The notes beneath the pieces are model-generated. The model ran no database searches. It worked only from the letters and a program-made list of their open reading frames with translations, and was not told the DNA's origin. Position numbers and translations under genes: made by a program. From Bosea sp. PAMC 26642 (lineage in GTDB: Bacteria > Pseudomonadota > Alphaproteobacteria > Rhizobiales > Beijerinckiaceae), in the NCBI RefSeq assembly GCF_001562255.1, contig NZ_CP014301.1, positions 1,922,001 to 1,986,000 of the forward strand: DNA of 64,000 nucleotides, read 5' to 3'. Each line of letters starts with the position of its first letter. Position 1 is the stretch's first letter. Positions 44,679-53,977 of the stretch are shown here, piece after piece.

Positions 44679-44766
44679 CGTCATTGCGAGTGCAGCGAAG
44701 CAATCCAGGGGGACGTGAAGCGCCAAGGTTCTGGATTGCTTCGTCGCTGCGCTCCTCGCAATGACG
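44679..44766. repeat. Intergenic palindrome, 'CGTCATTGCGAG' family, copy 2
   Basis: CGTCATTGCGAGTGCAGCGA ... GCAATCCAGG faces TCTGGATTGCTTCG ... CTCGCAATGACG. It sits between the converging bcsS and amino-acid-binding protein genes. Confidence 0.88.
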
Positions 44767-44790
44767 TCGAGGAGCGTGGCCTCGTCCCGA

Positions 44791-45828
44791 TCAACGCAGC
44801 GGCGGCGCGTAGAGGACGCCGCCCATGCTCCAGAGCTGGTTCAGGCCGCGCGGAATGCCGAGGCGGGAGTTCACGCCGAGATTGCGCTCGTAGATCTCGG
44901 AATAGTTGCCCGATGCGCGCACCGCCCGCAGCGCCCAGCCGTCGTCGAGCCCCAGCATCTTGCCGAGCCCGCCCTCCGCTCCGACGAAGCGGCGGACGTC
45001 GGGCTTGGTCGAGGCCGTGGCATCTGCGAGGTTCTTCGAGGTGATGCCAAGCTCCTCGCCGTTGACCAGCGCAAAGTTCACCCATTTCACGATGTTGAAC
45101 CAAGGAAAATCGTCGGCGCGCGTCACCGGCCCGAGCGGCTCCTTCGAAATCACGTCGGGCAGGATGACCGTATCGCCCGGCTTGCTCAGCTTCAGTCGCT
45201 CGGCATAGAGCGCCGACTGGTCGCGGGTCAGGACGTTGCAGTCGCCGGCCTGGAAAGCGGCGAGCGCATCCGAACTCTTCTGATGAGCCCGCTCCTCGTA
45301 TTTCATCGCATTGGCGCGGAAGAAATCGGCGAGATTGGCCTGCGTCGTCGTGCCGGCCTCGACGCAGACCTTGGCCTCGTTGAGCTCCAGCGCCGAGGTC
45401 ACGTTCAGGCTGCGCATCACCAGAAAGCCCTGGCCGTCATGATAGGTCACGCCGGCGAAGGCGAGGCCCAGGCCCGCCTCGCGCTCCAGTGTCCAGGTCG
45501 AATTGCGCGAGAGCAGGTCGACGGTCCCGGCGCGCAGGGCGTTGAAGCGTTCGCTCGCCGTCAGTGGCACGAAAGCGACCTTGGCGGGATCGTCGAAGAT
45601 CGCGCCCGCAACCGCGCGGCAGAAATCCACGTCGAAGCCCGACCATTTGCCCTGCGCGTCCTTCTCGGAGAAACCGAACAGCCCCTCGCTGACGCCGCAT
45701 TGCAAGGTGCCGCGCTGCTTGACCGTATCCAGCGTGCCCGCCGCGGCCATGGGCGCAAAGGCGCATAGTGCCGCTGCCGCAAGGCCGACGAAGGCATGGC
45801 TCAACCGGGTTCCGACCTTGTTTCGCAC
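44791..45828 (-). CDS. Amino-acid ABC transporter substrate-binding protein (AapJ/BztA-like), orphan
   Basis: A 345-residue periplasmic binding protein with a signal peptide (FVGLAAAALCAFAPMAAAGT). TVKQRGTLQCGVSEGLFGFS, GKWSGFDVDFCRAVAGAIF and LTASERFNALRAGTVDLLSR are typical of the general L-amino-acid systems Aap/Bzt. No permease or ATPase gene is adjacent, so it must use a remote transporter. The start is a GTG. Confidence 0.9.
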   Translation of the reverse strand: MRNKVGTRLSHAFVGLAAAALCAFAPMAAAGTLDTVKQRGTLQCGVSEGLFGFSEKDAQGKWSGFDVDFCRAVAGAIFDDPAKVAFVPLTASERFNALRAGTVDLLSRNSTWTLEREAGLGLAFAGVTYHDGQGFLVMRSLNVTSALELNEAKVCVEAGTTTQANLADFFRANAMKYEERAHQKSSDALAAFQAGDCNVLTRDQSALYAERLKLSKPGDTVILPDVISKEPLGPVTRADDFPWFNIVKWVNFALVNGEELGITSKNLADATASTKPDVRRFVGAEGGLGKMLGLDDGWALRAVRASGNYSEIYERNLGVNSRLGIPRGLNQLWSMGGVLYAPPLR

Positions 45829-45885
45829 GTTCGTCTCGCTCCGGATTCTGTGATGTCGCTGGGGCTGGATGAAGCGAGGCGTGGT

Positions 45886-46521
45886 CTAAAGCGTCGCACC
45901 GTGGCGGATGACGACCTTGGTGTTCAGCGGCACGCGGTCGTAGAGGTCGATCACGTCGCCATTGGCGAGGCGGAAGCATCCCGAGGAGATTGCCTCCCCG
46001 ATCGTCTCCGGCTGGTTGGTGCCGTGGATGCGGAACACCGTGGAACCGAGATACATCGCCCTCGCGCCCATCGGATTGCCGGGGCCGCCGGCCATGAAGC
46101 GCGGCAGATAGGGCTGGCGCGCCAGCATCTCCGGCGGCGGGCGCCAGTCGGGCCATTCCGACTTGCGGCTGACCTTGACCAGTCCGGACCACTGGAAACC
46201 CTCACGCCCGACGCCGATGCCGTAGCGCATCGCGCGGTTATTGGGCTGAACGAGGTAGACGAAGCGCTCGGATGTGTGGATGACGAGCGTGCCCGGCGCC
46301 TCGTTCGAGCGGAAGAACACGACCTGCCGTGCGAATGGGCCTTCGCTGACGACCGCCTCCTCGCTCGAGACGCGACCCGGCTCGTCGCCGATATCCATCG
46401 TCTCCTGCGGTGCAGGCCTGGCGCCTTGAGCGCTCGCCGGCCCGATGGCGACGGACGCAACTCCGATGGCAGCTAGCAAGGCAAGCCGCGCTGCCCGATA
46501 TCCAGTCTTCAGTCTCATCAT
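45886..46521 (-). CDS. L,D-transpeptidase (YkuD domain)
   Basis: A protein of about 211 residues with an N-terminal signal segment (ARLALLAAIGVASVAIGPAS). The YkuD active site is clear: IHGTNQPETIGEAISSGCFR near residues 175-195, with His and the nucleophile Cys, then LANGDVIDLYDRV. It cross-links peptidoglycan or attaches proteins to it in the periplasm. Two adjacent ATGs follow a TTTGGAG site; the exact first Met is ambiguous by one codon. Confidence 0.93.
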   Translation of the reverse strand: MMRLKTGYRAARLALLAAIGVASVAIGPASAQGARPAPQETMDIGDEPGRVSSEEAVVSEGPFARQVVFFRSNEAPGTLVIHTSERFVYLVQPNNRAMRYGIGVGREGFQWSGLVKVSRKSEWPDWRPPPEMLARQPYLPRFMAGGPGNPMGARAMYLGSTVFRIHGTNQPETIGEAISSGCFRLANGDVIDLYDRVPLNTKVVIRHGATL

Positions 46522-46554
46522 GCACTCCAAACCGAAGCCGATCATGGTGTCCGC

Positions 46555-47073
46555 TCAGCGACCGCAGCGGACATAGACGAATGTGCCGTAACGCTTGTGG
46601 ACGTCGGGATCGACGAACCGCATCACCAGCATCGTATCGCTCGCCGAGAGGATTTCGCGATCCTGCGGATCGCCCGCCGGCGCTTCAAAGCCGAGATAGG
46701 TCTTGCCGCCCGCCCCGCCCTTGAGCTTCAGCTCGTAGATTTTCGGGTCGTCGGCGGCGTGCATCATGACGCCGTCGCTCGGTCCCCGGGCGATGACATA
46801 GGGCTGGCTGCACTGAGCCCGCGCCTCGGCTTCGGTGCGCTTGCGGTCCTTGGCATTGTGAAAGGAGGCCGAGCCCCAGTTCCCGACGAGCCGATCGCGC
46901 GGGAAGGCACCCGGCGCGGAAGGGCTCGTGACGATCGATGCCTCCTGCACCGGCGTCGATGCACAGCCGCTGATGAACAGCGCGGCTAGCAGAGCCAGAG
47001 CCGGGCCTGGTCCGGCCTGCCGATAGAACCGCCCGATCTCGGAGGTTTTCCCGACAACTGTCAGTTCTGACAT
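46555..47073 (-). CDS. Hypothetical lipoprotein
   Basis: A protein of about 172 residues. ALALLAALFISGCASTPVQE near residue 28 is a hydrophobic stretch ending in a lipobox (ISGC), so it is probably lipidated. The mature part has RDRLVGNWGSASFHNAKDRK and MLVMRFVDPDVHKRYGTFVY; I do not recognise a named domain. It is followed 33 bases later by the L,D-transpeptidase gene on the same strand, so the two may form an operon. The 180-base gap upstream shows nothing else. Confidence 0.75.
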   Translation of the reverse strand: MSELTVVGKTSEIGRFYRQAGPGPALALLAALFISGCASTPVQEASIVTSPSAPGAFPRDRLVGNWGSASFHNAKDRKRTEAEARAQCSQPYVIARGPSDGVMMHAADDPKIYELKLKGGAGGKTYLGFEAPAGDPQDREILSASDTMLVMRFVDPDVHKRYGTFVYVRCGR

Positions 47074-47253
47074 GGCAATACGTAGCCCCCTCGCGTCCCG
47101 ACGTCTCCGAAATGCTAGATCAGAACCAGCAGCTTCAAAAGGGGGAAAACCCAATTCCCGACAATCGCGAAACGCCCTGGTTGATCCGCCGTCTGGCCGC
47201 TTATTGGCTCGCCTCCTGACCGTCATCCCCGCTGCTCGCAAGAACCATGAACC

Positions 47254-48870
47254 TCAGACTCCGGCCGACACTTCCGACAAGGCCTGCAGTGCCTCGGGCG
47301 TATCCACATCCAGCGCGATCGCGGGATCGTCGAGCGCCACCTCGACGACCGCCTCTCCCGCCTCGTCGAGCAGCCGCCGGGCACCCTGATCCCCCGAGAG
47401 TTTTGCGACGGCTCCGAACAGCTCCCGCGACAGCAGCACGGGATTGCCGCGCTGGCCGAACAGCGTCGGCACGACAGCCAACGCCTCGGTGCGCTCGGCA
47501 AAAACCTGCGCCAGCCGGTCGATCACCTGAGCCGTAACATTCGGCATGTCGCCAAGCGAGACGATGACGCCCCGCGCGTCCTCGGGCAGTGCGCGCAACC
47601 CAGCCTTGACGGAACTGGCGAGACCTGTCGCGAAATCGGGGTTGTGGATGAGCCGGACATCGAGCCCGCCCAGCGCGGCCGCCACCTCGTCGGACTGGTG
47701 TCCCGTCACCACGATCACCGGACTGGCGCTGGAGGCGATCTGCGCCTCGACCGCATGGCGCACCATGGGCTTGCCGCGCACCGGCTGCAGCAGCTTGTTG
47801 GCCTGCCCCATCCGGGTCGAGCGGCCGGCCGCGAGCACCATGCCGGCGACACGGGCGGGCTCGCTGCGCCCCGGCGCGCGCGGCTGCGGGCGGGAGACGA
47901 TCTCCATCAGCAGCCCGCCGACGCCCATGGCCTGGATATCGGACCGGCTGACCGGGATGCCGGCGAGGCAGCGTTGCAGCACCCAGTCGAAGCCGTTCTC
48001 CTTGGGCGAGCGGGCGCAGCCCGGCGCACCGATCACCGGCTTGCCGGCAAGCTCTCCGATCAGCAGCAGGTTGCCCGGATCGACCGGCATCCCGAGATGC
48101 TCGATCCGCCCGCCAGCCTCCAGCAGCGCCTGCGGAATCACATCACGCCGGTCCGTGATCGCCGACGCGCCGAAGATGACGACGATCTCGGCCGGGCCGG
48201 TCGCCATCGCCGCGATCGCGCGAGTAAGCGGCGCGACCTCATGCGGCACGCGCTCATCACCCGCGAGCGTCGCGCCAGCCGGCGCCAGCCGCTCCGCCAT
48301 GACCCGCAGCGTCTTGTCGACGACGGAGGGCTTCAGCCCCGGCAGCAGCGTCGAGATCACGCCGACGCGTGCAGGCCGGTAGGCCGAGACTGCGATCGGC
48401 TGTGCGTCCGGAAGACTAGCCAACGCCTCCTCGACAAGGCTTTCGGCCAGACCATAGGGGATGATCTTGACCGTCCCGACCATCTCGCCGGCCACGACAG
48501 CCTTCATCGCCGGCAGGGTCGCGGCGGTGATCGCCTCGTCGATGCGATTGAACGTGTCGATCGCGGCGACATCGATCGTCAGCACACCGGCGGACGCCGC
48601 AAACAGATTCACGCGGCCCGTGAATGCGGCCTCGGTGACGACGCCCGGCCCCGCCAGCGCGGCGGCAAGCCTTGCGGCGGCACTGTTCTCATCGATATCG
48701 CCAGGCTCGAAGCGCACGGCCACGAGTTCGGTCACGCCAGCCGACGACAGCCGGACGACATCAGCGGCGCCGAGCGTCGCGCCCTTCCTGACGATGACGT
48801 CTCCGGCACGCACGCTATGGGCGGCGACACAGCCTTCGGCGTCGGCGATGGCGACAGGTCCGAATTTCAT
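47254..48870 (-). CDS. Molybdopterin-binding / MocA-type nucleotidyltransferase fusion
   Basis: A 538-residue two-domain protein. Residues about 1-340 resemble the MoeA/CinA-type molybdopterin-binding module (DVIVRKGATLGAADVVRLSS, IVVIFGASAITDRRDVIPQA). Residues about 345-535 form a MobA/MocA-like nucleotidyltransferase with VAGMVLAAGRSTRMGQANKL, IVVTGHQSDEVAAAL and VIVSLGDMPNVTAQ. It likely matures the Mo cofactor, for example by CTP addition, for the nearby hydroxylase. Last gene of the cluster, 10 bases after xdhC. Confidence 0.9.
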   Translation of the reverse strand: MKFGPVAIADAEGCVAAHSVRAGDVIVRKGATLGAADVVRLSSAGVTELVAVRFEPGDIDENSAAARLAAALAGPGVVTEAAFTGRVNLFAASAGVLTIDVAAIDTFNRIDEAITAATLPAMKAVVAGEMVGTVKIIPYGLAESLVEEALASLPDAQPIAVSAYRPARVGVISTLLPGLKPSVVDKTLRVMAERLAPAGATLAGDERVPHEVAPLTRAIAAMATGPAEIVVIFGASAITDRRDVIPQALLEAGGRIEHLGMPVDPGNLLLIGELAGKPVIGAPGCARSPKENGFDWVLQRCLAGIPVSRSDIQAMGVGGLLMEIVSRPQPRAPGRSEPARVAGMVLAAGRSTRMGQANKLLQPVRGKPMVRHAVEAQIASSASPVIVVTGHQSDEVAAALGGLDVRLIHNPDFATGLASSVKAGLRALPEDARGVIVSLGDMPNVTAQVIDRLAQVFAERTEALAVVPTLFGQRGNPVLLSRELFGAVAKLSGDQGARRLLDEAGEAVVEVALDDPAIALDVDTPEALQALSEVSAGV

Positions 48871-48880
48871 GAAATCGGGC

Positions 48881-49573
48881 TCAAAGCGGCTTCCGGCGCG
48901 GCCCGCGCAAGGTACTCACGATCTCGCCCAGGATCGCCAGCGCGATCTCGGCCGGCGAGACGGCGCCAATATCGAGGCCGATCGGCGCATGAATGCGCGC
49001 TGTCGCCGAGGCATCGAAGCCGGCCGCCGTCAATCGCTCGATACGCTTGCCATGCGTCTTCCGGCTGCCAAGCGCACCGATGTAGAAGCACTCGGAGCGC
49101 AGCGCGGCCTCAAGTCCGGGATCGTCGATCTTGGGGTCATGCGTCAGCGCCACGAAGGCTGTGTAGGCATCGAGCGGCAGCCGCGCCAACGCCTCGTCAG
49201 GCCATTCCGCCAGCAGCGTCACCTCGGGAAAGCGCTCCGGCGTGGCGAAGGCGGTGCGCGGGTCGATCACGCTGATGTCGAGGTCGAGCAGCTTCGCCAT
49301 CGGCGCCATCGCCTGCGATATATGCACCGCCCCGGTGACGACGATGCGTGGATGCGGCGCCTGCACGGTCAGGAAATACGAACCACCATCGGCCTCGACC
49401 ATGCCGCTCTTGCCCATGCGCAGTTGCTTGTCGAGTACGCTCGCCAGCGGGTCGGCGGCGATCGCCGCAGCCTTCACCAGCCGCTGTGCACCGCTCGCAA
49501 TGTCTGTGACGAGCACGGTGGCGCGGCGGGCGGCGCGCTCGGCATTCAACACGGTCAGGACGGAGAGGTCCAT
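48881..49573 (-). CDS. XdhC-family protein (C-terminal Rossmann type)
   Basis: A 230-residue protein of the XdhC/CoxI group, which handles and sulfurates the Mo cofactor for xanthine-dehydrogenase-like enzymes. HPRIVVTGAVHISQAMAPMA near residue 85 and FYIGALGSRKTHGKRIERL near residue 165 are conserved, with HAPIGLDIGAVSPAEIALAI at the end. It is sandwiched between lysE (4-base gap) and the MocA fusion (10-base gap). Confidence 0.9.
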   Translation of the reverse strand: MDLSVLTVLNAERAARRATVLVTDIASGAQRLVKAAAIAADPLASVLDKQLRMGKSGMVEADGGSYFLTVQAPHPRIVVTGAVHISQAMAPMAKLLDLDISVIDPRTAFATPERFPEVTLLAEWPDEALARLPLDAYTAFVALTHDPKIDDPGLEAALRSECFYIGALGSRKTHGKRIERLTAAGFDASATARIHAPIGLDIGAVSPAEIALAILGEIVSTLRGPRRKPL

Positions 49574-49577
49574 CGCC

Positions 49578-50206
49578 TCAGCCCTTTTCGGTGGCGAGCT
49601 TGACGCCGAGACCGATCATCAGCGAGCCGCCAAGCCAGCGCCCGAAAGCGAAGCCCGTCTTAGTCTTCTTCATCCTCTGGACGATCGCGGAAGCACCCAG
49701 CACCGTGACGAGGTCGGCCGAGGAAAAGGCAAAATTGACGATCGTCCCGAGGATGAGGAACTGTGCCGAGACCGGAAGAGAGCCTGCCGGATCGACGAAT
49801 TGCGGCAGCAGAGCGATGAAGAACAACGCGACTTTGGGGTTGAGGACCTCGACGATGAAGCTGTCGAGCAGCGCACGCTTTACCGTCTTGGACGCCGTCA
49901 CCGGCGTGTCCGTCTCGGACAGCTTCGTGCGGATCATCCCGATGCCGAGCCAAACCAGATAGAGCGCACCGGCGAGCTTCACCGCGACATAGAGTTCCGG
50001 CACATGCTTGAACACGACCGAGAGCCCGAAAGCCGCCGCCAGGACATGAGCATAGCAGCCCAGATGAATGCCGAGCATCGCCATGAAGCCGGCCCGCCTG
50101 CCATGCGCGATCGTCTGCGCCGCCGTGTAGAGCAGCGCCGGCCCCGGAATATAGGCGACGAGCAACGTCAGCGTCGCGAAGGCAAGGAGTGTTTCCCAGG
50201 AGGCCA

Positions 50207-50207
<1 letters not shown>
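49578..50207 (-). CDS. LysE/RhtB-family exporter
   Basis: A 209-residue membrane protein with about six helices. AYIPGPALLYTAAQTIAHGR near residue 18 is the LysE family signature. It is an amino-acid or small-metabolite exporter by homology. Its ATG overlaps the stop codon of the short XdhC gene (ATGA), so it is translationally coupled inside the hydroxylase maturation operon. Confidence 0.88.
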
Positions 50208-50530
<323 letters not shown>

Positions 50531-50579
50531 GGGGCGACCTCGAAGTGTGATGTCACTGCAGTGAAGGCGAACCGCCATC

Positions 50580-50665
50580 CGTCGTTGCGAGGAGCGAAGC
50601 GACGAAGCAATCCAGGGGGCGTCGAGCACGCGGCTCTGGATTGCCTCGCTGCGCTCGCAATGACG
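50580..50665. repeat. Intergenic palindrome, 'CGTCATTGCGAG' family, copy 3
   Basis: GTTGCGAGGAGCGAAGCGA ... GAAGCAATCCAGG faces CTCTGGATTGCCTCGC ... GCGCTCGCAATGACG. It lies between the coxE and short xdhC genes, inside the minus-strand operon. Confidence 0.88.
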
Positions 50666-50690
50666 GAGGAGCATCGTCGTAGATCATGCC

Positions 50691-51893
50691 TCACCCGGCC
50701 TTCTTCAACCACTGGCGCGGATCGCTCTGCCGCTCTGCGTGGGGCGAAAGCGCCGCGCAGAGATCGGCCATCGCAGCGAGGTTATGAATCGGCCGGAACG
50801 AATCGACATGGGGCAGCATCGTCCGGATGCCGCTGGCCCGCGCCTCGAAAGCCCCGAAACGCAGCAGCGGGTTGAGCCAGACCAGTTGCCGGCACGAGCG
50901 ATGCAGCCGGTCCATCTCGAAACCGAGCTCGCCGTCGAGATGGCGCTCCAGCCCGTCGGTGAAGAGCAGCACGACAGCCCCGCCCGCCAGCACCCGGCGC
51001 GACCAGATCCGGTTGAACGTATGCAGCGCCGTCGAGATGCGCGTTCCGCCCTCCCAATCGGGCGCGGCACGGCCCGCCAGCGCCAGCGCCTCGTCGGGAT
51101 CGCGCGAGCGCAGGGAGCGCGTGACATTGGTCAGCCGCGTCCCGAACACAAAGGAATGCACCCGCCGCCGCTTTTCGGTGATCGCGTGCAGGAAATGCAG
51201 GAAGATGCGCGAATATTCCGCCATCGAACCGGAGATATCGACGAGCGCCACGACAGGTGGATGAACCTCCGCCCGCTCCCGGAAGGCCAGATCGATCGAG
51301 CCGCCGCCGCCCCGCAGCGAGCGCCGAAAGGTCCGGCGCGGATCGATCCGCACGCCCTGATGCGAAGCCTGGAAACGCCGGGTCGGCACCGTGTCGTCGG
51401 GCAGGCGCAGGGCCGCGATGAGCTGCTTGGCCCGGGCGATCTCGGCCGCGCTCATCTGCGCGAAATCACGCGACTTCAGCGTCTCCTTGTCCGACAGTGT
51501 CAGCCGTGCCGACAACTCGGTCAATTCGGTCGGTGGCTCGTCGTCCTCGCGCTTGGGCGGCGCGAAAGCCTCTGCAACCCGTAGCGCGCCGGCCTCCTCC
51601 TTCTGCGGCTGGCTGTCGGCGCCGGGCGAAACCGGCGACATCTGCGCCATCAGCTTCTCGATCAGGGCCCGCCGGCGCCAGAACAATCGGAAGGCCTGAT
51701 CGTAGACGACGCTGTCCTCATGCTTCTTCACGAAGATCGCGTGCAGCGCCCAATAGACATCGTCGCGCTCGCCCAACGCCCCCTCGGCCAGCGCCTCGAC
51801 AGCCTCGATCACGGCGCCGGGGCCGACGGGAACCCCGGCGATCCGCAGCGCACGGGCGAAATAGGCGACGTTCTCGGGGAGTTTTCCGGTCAA
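50691..51893 (-). CDS. coxE: VWA-domain protein CoxE
   Basis: A 400-residue CoxE-type protein with a von Willebrand A domain in the C-terminal half. The MIDAS motif is ALVDISGSMAEYSRIFLHFL near residue 218; FVFGTRLTNVTRSLRSRDPD and VVLLFTDGLERHLDGEL follow. CoxD and CoxE together act as a MoxR-VWA chaperone pair that matures the Mo-Cu or Mo centre of CoxL enzymes. The start is TTG with AAGGGGACA upstream. Confidence 0.92.
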   Translation of the reverse strand: MTGKLPENVAYFARALRIAGVPVGPGAVIEAVEALAEGALGERDDVYWALHAIFVKKHEDSVVYDQAFRLFWRRRALIEKLMAQMSPVSPGADSQPQKEEAGALRVAEAFAPPKREDDEPPTELTELSARLTLSDKETLKSRDFAQMSAAEIARAKQLIAALRLPDDTVPTRRFQASHQGVRIDPRRTFRRSLRGGGGSIDLAFRERAEVHPPVVALVDISGSMAEYSRIFLHFLHAITEKRRRVHSFVFGTRLTNVTRSLRSRDPDEALALAGRAAPDWEGGTRISTALHTFNRIWSRRVLAGGAVVLLFTDGLERHLDGELGFEMDRLHRSCRQLVWLNPLLRFGAFEARASGIRTMLPHVDSFRPIHNLAAMADLCAALSPHAERQSDPRQWLKKAG

Positions 51894-51913
51894 TGTCCCC
51901 TTCCCCCCGCTTC

Positions 51914-51978
51914 CCCATGTCGGGTGTTCCCGACATGGGCAGGCATTGCTGGAAGTCGGGTAAACCCGACTTCCAGCA
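51914..51978. repeat. Two tandem hairpins with a shared GTCGGG-N4-CCCGAC core
   Basis: Stem 1: CCCATGTCGGG and CCCGACATGGG, 51914-51939, 4-base loop. Stem 2: TGCTGGAAGTCGGG and CCCGACTTCCAGCA, 51947-51978, 14 bp with a 4-base loop. They lie just upstream of coxE. The rest of the 223-base gap (to 52116) is pyrimidine/purine-skewed sequence including a CCCCCCATCCC-type arm and no gene. Confidence 0.8.
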
Positions 51979-52116
51979 GGGAAGGGTTAGGGATGGGGGG
52001 GCGTGCAGAACTTGCCTCGACGTCCGAACCGTTCGACTCTCCCCCCCATCCCGGCCCTGCCCACCGCAAGCGGGGGGAGGGAGAAGAGTCGCCGCCGCCG
52101 CAAGGGGCAAGCAAAC

Positions 52117-52494
52117 TCAAGCCCCCATCTCCGTCATGAACACCTTCTGGACGATCTGCCATTTGCTCTCGATCTTCAGGAAGGACAGCAGATCGGTGAA
52201 ATAGCGTGGCGGCATCTGGCATTTCACCTTCACCAGCGCCAGCGTCGGCCCGACGAGGTCGATCGTCAGGACATGATCGCCCCGCGCCAGACCGGCGGCC
52301 TTGGGCGAAGGCCTGTTGCGCACCGCCTCGAACCACTCCGCCCGCGGCACGATCTTGATCGCGCCATCATCCTGCGCGCTCGTCAGCGCGCTCGTCGGAT
52401 GGAAGACCTGTTCGAGCTTGCCGACATCGCCCTCATAGAGCCCGTTGAGATAGGTCCAGGTCGCCGCCTCGATCGCCTTGATGTCGTTGTTCAT
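52117..52494 (-). CDS. NTF2-like / SnoaL-type protein
   Basis: A 125-residue protein of the nuclear-transport-factor-2-like superfamily. ATWTYLNGLYEGDVGKLEQV, FHPTSALTSAQDDGAIKIV and LLSFLKIESKWQIVQKVF are typical of the cone-shaped alpha+beta fold. These proteins bind or convert small hydrophobic ligands; the role here is unknown. It lies between coxD and coxE, same strand, with brnTA on the opposite strand beside it. Confidence 0.85.
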   Translation of the reverse strand: MNNDIKAIEAATWTYLNGLYEGDVGKLEQVFHPTSALTSAQDDGAIKIVPRAEWFEAVRNRPSPKAAGLARGDHVLTIDLVGPTLALVKVKCQMPPRYFTDLLSFLKIESKWQIVQKVFMTEMGA

Positions 52495-52565
52495 GGCCTT
52501 GCCTCCCGAGATGTTTGGCGCTTGATTGGCATCGATGATAAGCTTGTGGTGCAGGATTGTATCGC

Positions 52566-52856
52566 GTGCGCTTTGAATGGGATCCGGCAAAAGCGGAGAG
52601 CAACGCGCGCAAACACGGCATACGCTTCGAGACGGCGACACGCGTTTTCGCGGACCCGCTTGCGTTGACAGAGTATAGCGGGGCGGAAGGTGGCGAACAT
52701 CGTTGGAACACGATCGGCATGATCGACACGCATCTATTGCTTGTCGTCGTCCATACCGACCGAAATGACTGCTTGATCGAAGTCCTGCGTATCATTTCAG
52801 CCCGCCCGGCCGACAGGAAGGAGAAGCGACGTTATGAGCAAGATAGTCAGATATGA
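52566..52856 (+). CDS. brnT: BrnT-family toxin
   Basis: A protein of about 96 residues. RFEWDPAKAESNARKHGIRF at the N-terminus, RVFADPLALTEYS in the middle and IISARPADRKEKRRYEQ at the end are the BrnT signatures (RelE-like RNase fold). BrnT inhibits translation and is neutralised by BrnA. The start is GTG 52566 or TTG 52557. The end overlaps brnA by 23 bases. Confidence 0.92.
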   Translation: MRFEWDPAKAESNARKHGIRFETATRVFADPLALTEYSGAEGGEHRWNTIGMIDTHLLLVVVHTDRNDCLIEVLRIISARPADRKEKRRYEQDSQI

Positions 52857-53043
52857 GTTCGACCTCGCCAATCCTCCGGCTCTCACGCCCGAGCAACTGG
52901 CCGAGATCGAAGCCCTGAAGAACAGGCCTGACAGCGAAATCGACTACTCCGACATCCCGCCGCTCGATGACAAATTTTGGGCCAACGCCGTGCGTAATCC
53001 CTATCTCGGCCCCGATCGCAAGGGCACGCGGAAGGCGGGCTAA
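52834..53043 (+). CDS. brnA: BrnA-type antitoxin
   Basis: A 69-residue protein with the short BrnA pattern: LTPEQLAEIEALKNRPDSEI followed by DYSDIPPLDDKFWANAVRNP. It is shorter than full BrnA; the C-terminal ribbon-helix-helix part is not obvious. It overlaps brnT, which supports a type II toxin-antitoxin pair. Confidence 0.85.
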   Translation: MSKIVRYEFDLANPPALTPEQLAEIEALKNRPDSEIDYSDIPPLDDKFWANAVRNPYLGPDRKGTRKAG

Positions 53044-53052
53044 CGCCATCCC

Positions 53053-53967
53053 TCAACGCCCCGCCTCGGCCTTCACCTGATCCAGCAACTCGCGCACCTT
53101 CGAGCCCTGCATCGCCTGGATGTCGTCCTGGTATTTCAGCAGCGCGCCCAGCGTATCCGAAACCAGCGCCGGATCGAGGGCGACTGCGTCGAGTTCCACC
53201 AAAGCGCTCGCCCAGTCGAGCGTTTCGGCGACGCCGGGCGCCTTGAACAGCTCCTCCTTGCGGATCGCCTGCACGAAAGCCACGACCTGCTTCGCCAGTT
53301 TGGCCGGCGCCTGCGGCGCGCGCGCCTTCAGGATGGCGAGTTCCCGTGCCGCATCGGGATAACCGACCCAGTGATACAGGCAGCGCCGCTTCAGCGCGTC
53401 GTGGATCTCCCGCGTCCGGTTCGAGGTCAGGATCACGATCGGGGGCTCGGCCGCCTTTATCGTGCCCAGCTCCGGGATCGTCACCTGCGAATCCGCCAGA
53501 ACCTCGAGCAGGAAGGCCTCGAAGGCCTCGTCCGTACGGTCGAGTTCGTCGATCAGCAGGATGGGCGGCCCGCCCTCCTGCGGCTCCAGTGCCTGCAGCA
53601 GCGGCCGTTTGACGAGGTATCTCTCCGAGAAGACGTCGCTTTCCAAACGCTCGCGGTCACCACTTGTGCCGCCGGCCTCCGCCAACCGGATCGCCATCAT
53701 CTGCCCGGCATAGTTCCATTCGTAGACGGCAGACGCCAGATCGAGCCCCTCATAGCATTGCAGCCGGATCAGCTTGCGCCCGAGCGCCACCGAAAGCGTC
53801 TTGGCGATCTCGGTCTTGCCAGTGCCGGCCTCGCCCTCCAGCAGCAGCGGCCGCTTCATGCGCAAGGCGAGGAACAGCACGGTCGCAAGCGAGCGGTCGG
53901 CGACATAGCCTTGAGACTGCAGCAGGGCCAGCGTGGCGTCGATGGAAGCGGGAACGGCAGAGGGCAT
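53053..53967 (-). CDS. coxD: MoxR-family AAA ATPase CoxD
   Basis: A 304-residue MoxR-type AAA+ ATPase. Walker A is LLLEGEAGTGKTEIAK (residues about 42-57), Walker B is ILLIDELDRTDEAFEAFLLE, and sensor 1 is VILTSNRTREIHDALKRRC. With CoxE it forms the chaperone pair that completes the CoxL active site. The start MPSAVPAS was chosen because the extra upstream frame runs into repeat sequence. Confidence 0.93.
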   Translation of the reverse strand: MPSAVPASIDATLALLQSQGYVADRSLATVLFLALRMKRPLLLEGEAGTGKTEIAKTLSVALGRKLIRLQCYEGLDLASAVYEWNYAGQMMAIRLAEAGGTSGDRERLESDVFSERYLVKRPLLQALEPQEGGPPILLIDELDRTDEAFEAFLLEVLADSQVTIPELGTIKAAEPPIVILTSNRTREIHDALKRRCLYHWVGYPDAARELAILKARAPQAPAKLAKQVVAFVQAIRKEELFKAPGVAETLDWASALVELDAVALDPALVSDTLGALLKYQDDIQAMQGSKVRELLDQVKAEAGR

Positions 53968-53977
53968 GACAACTCGC

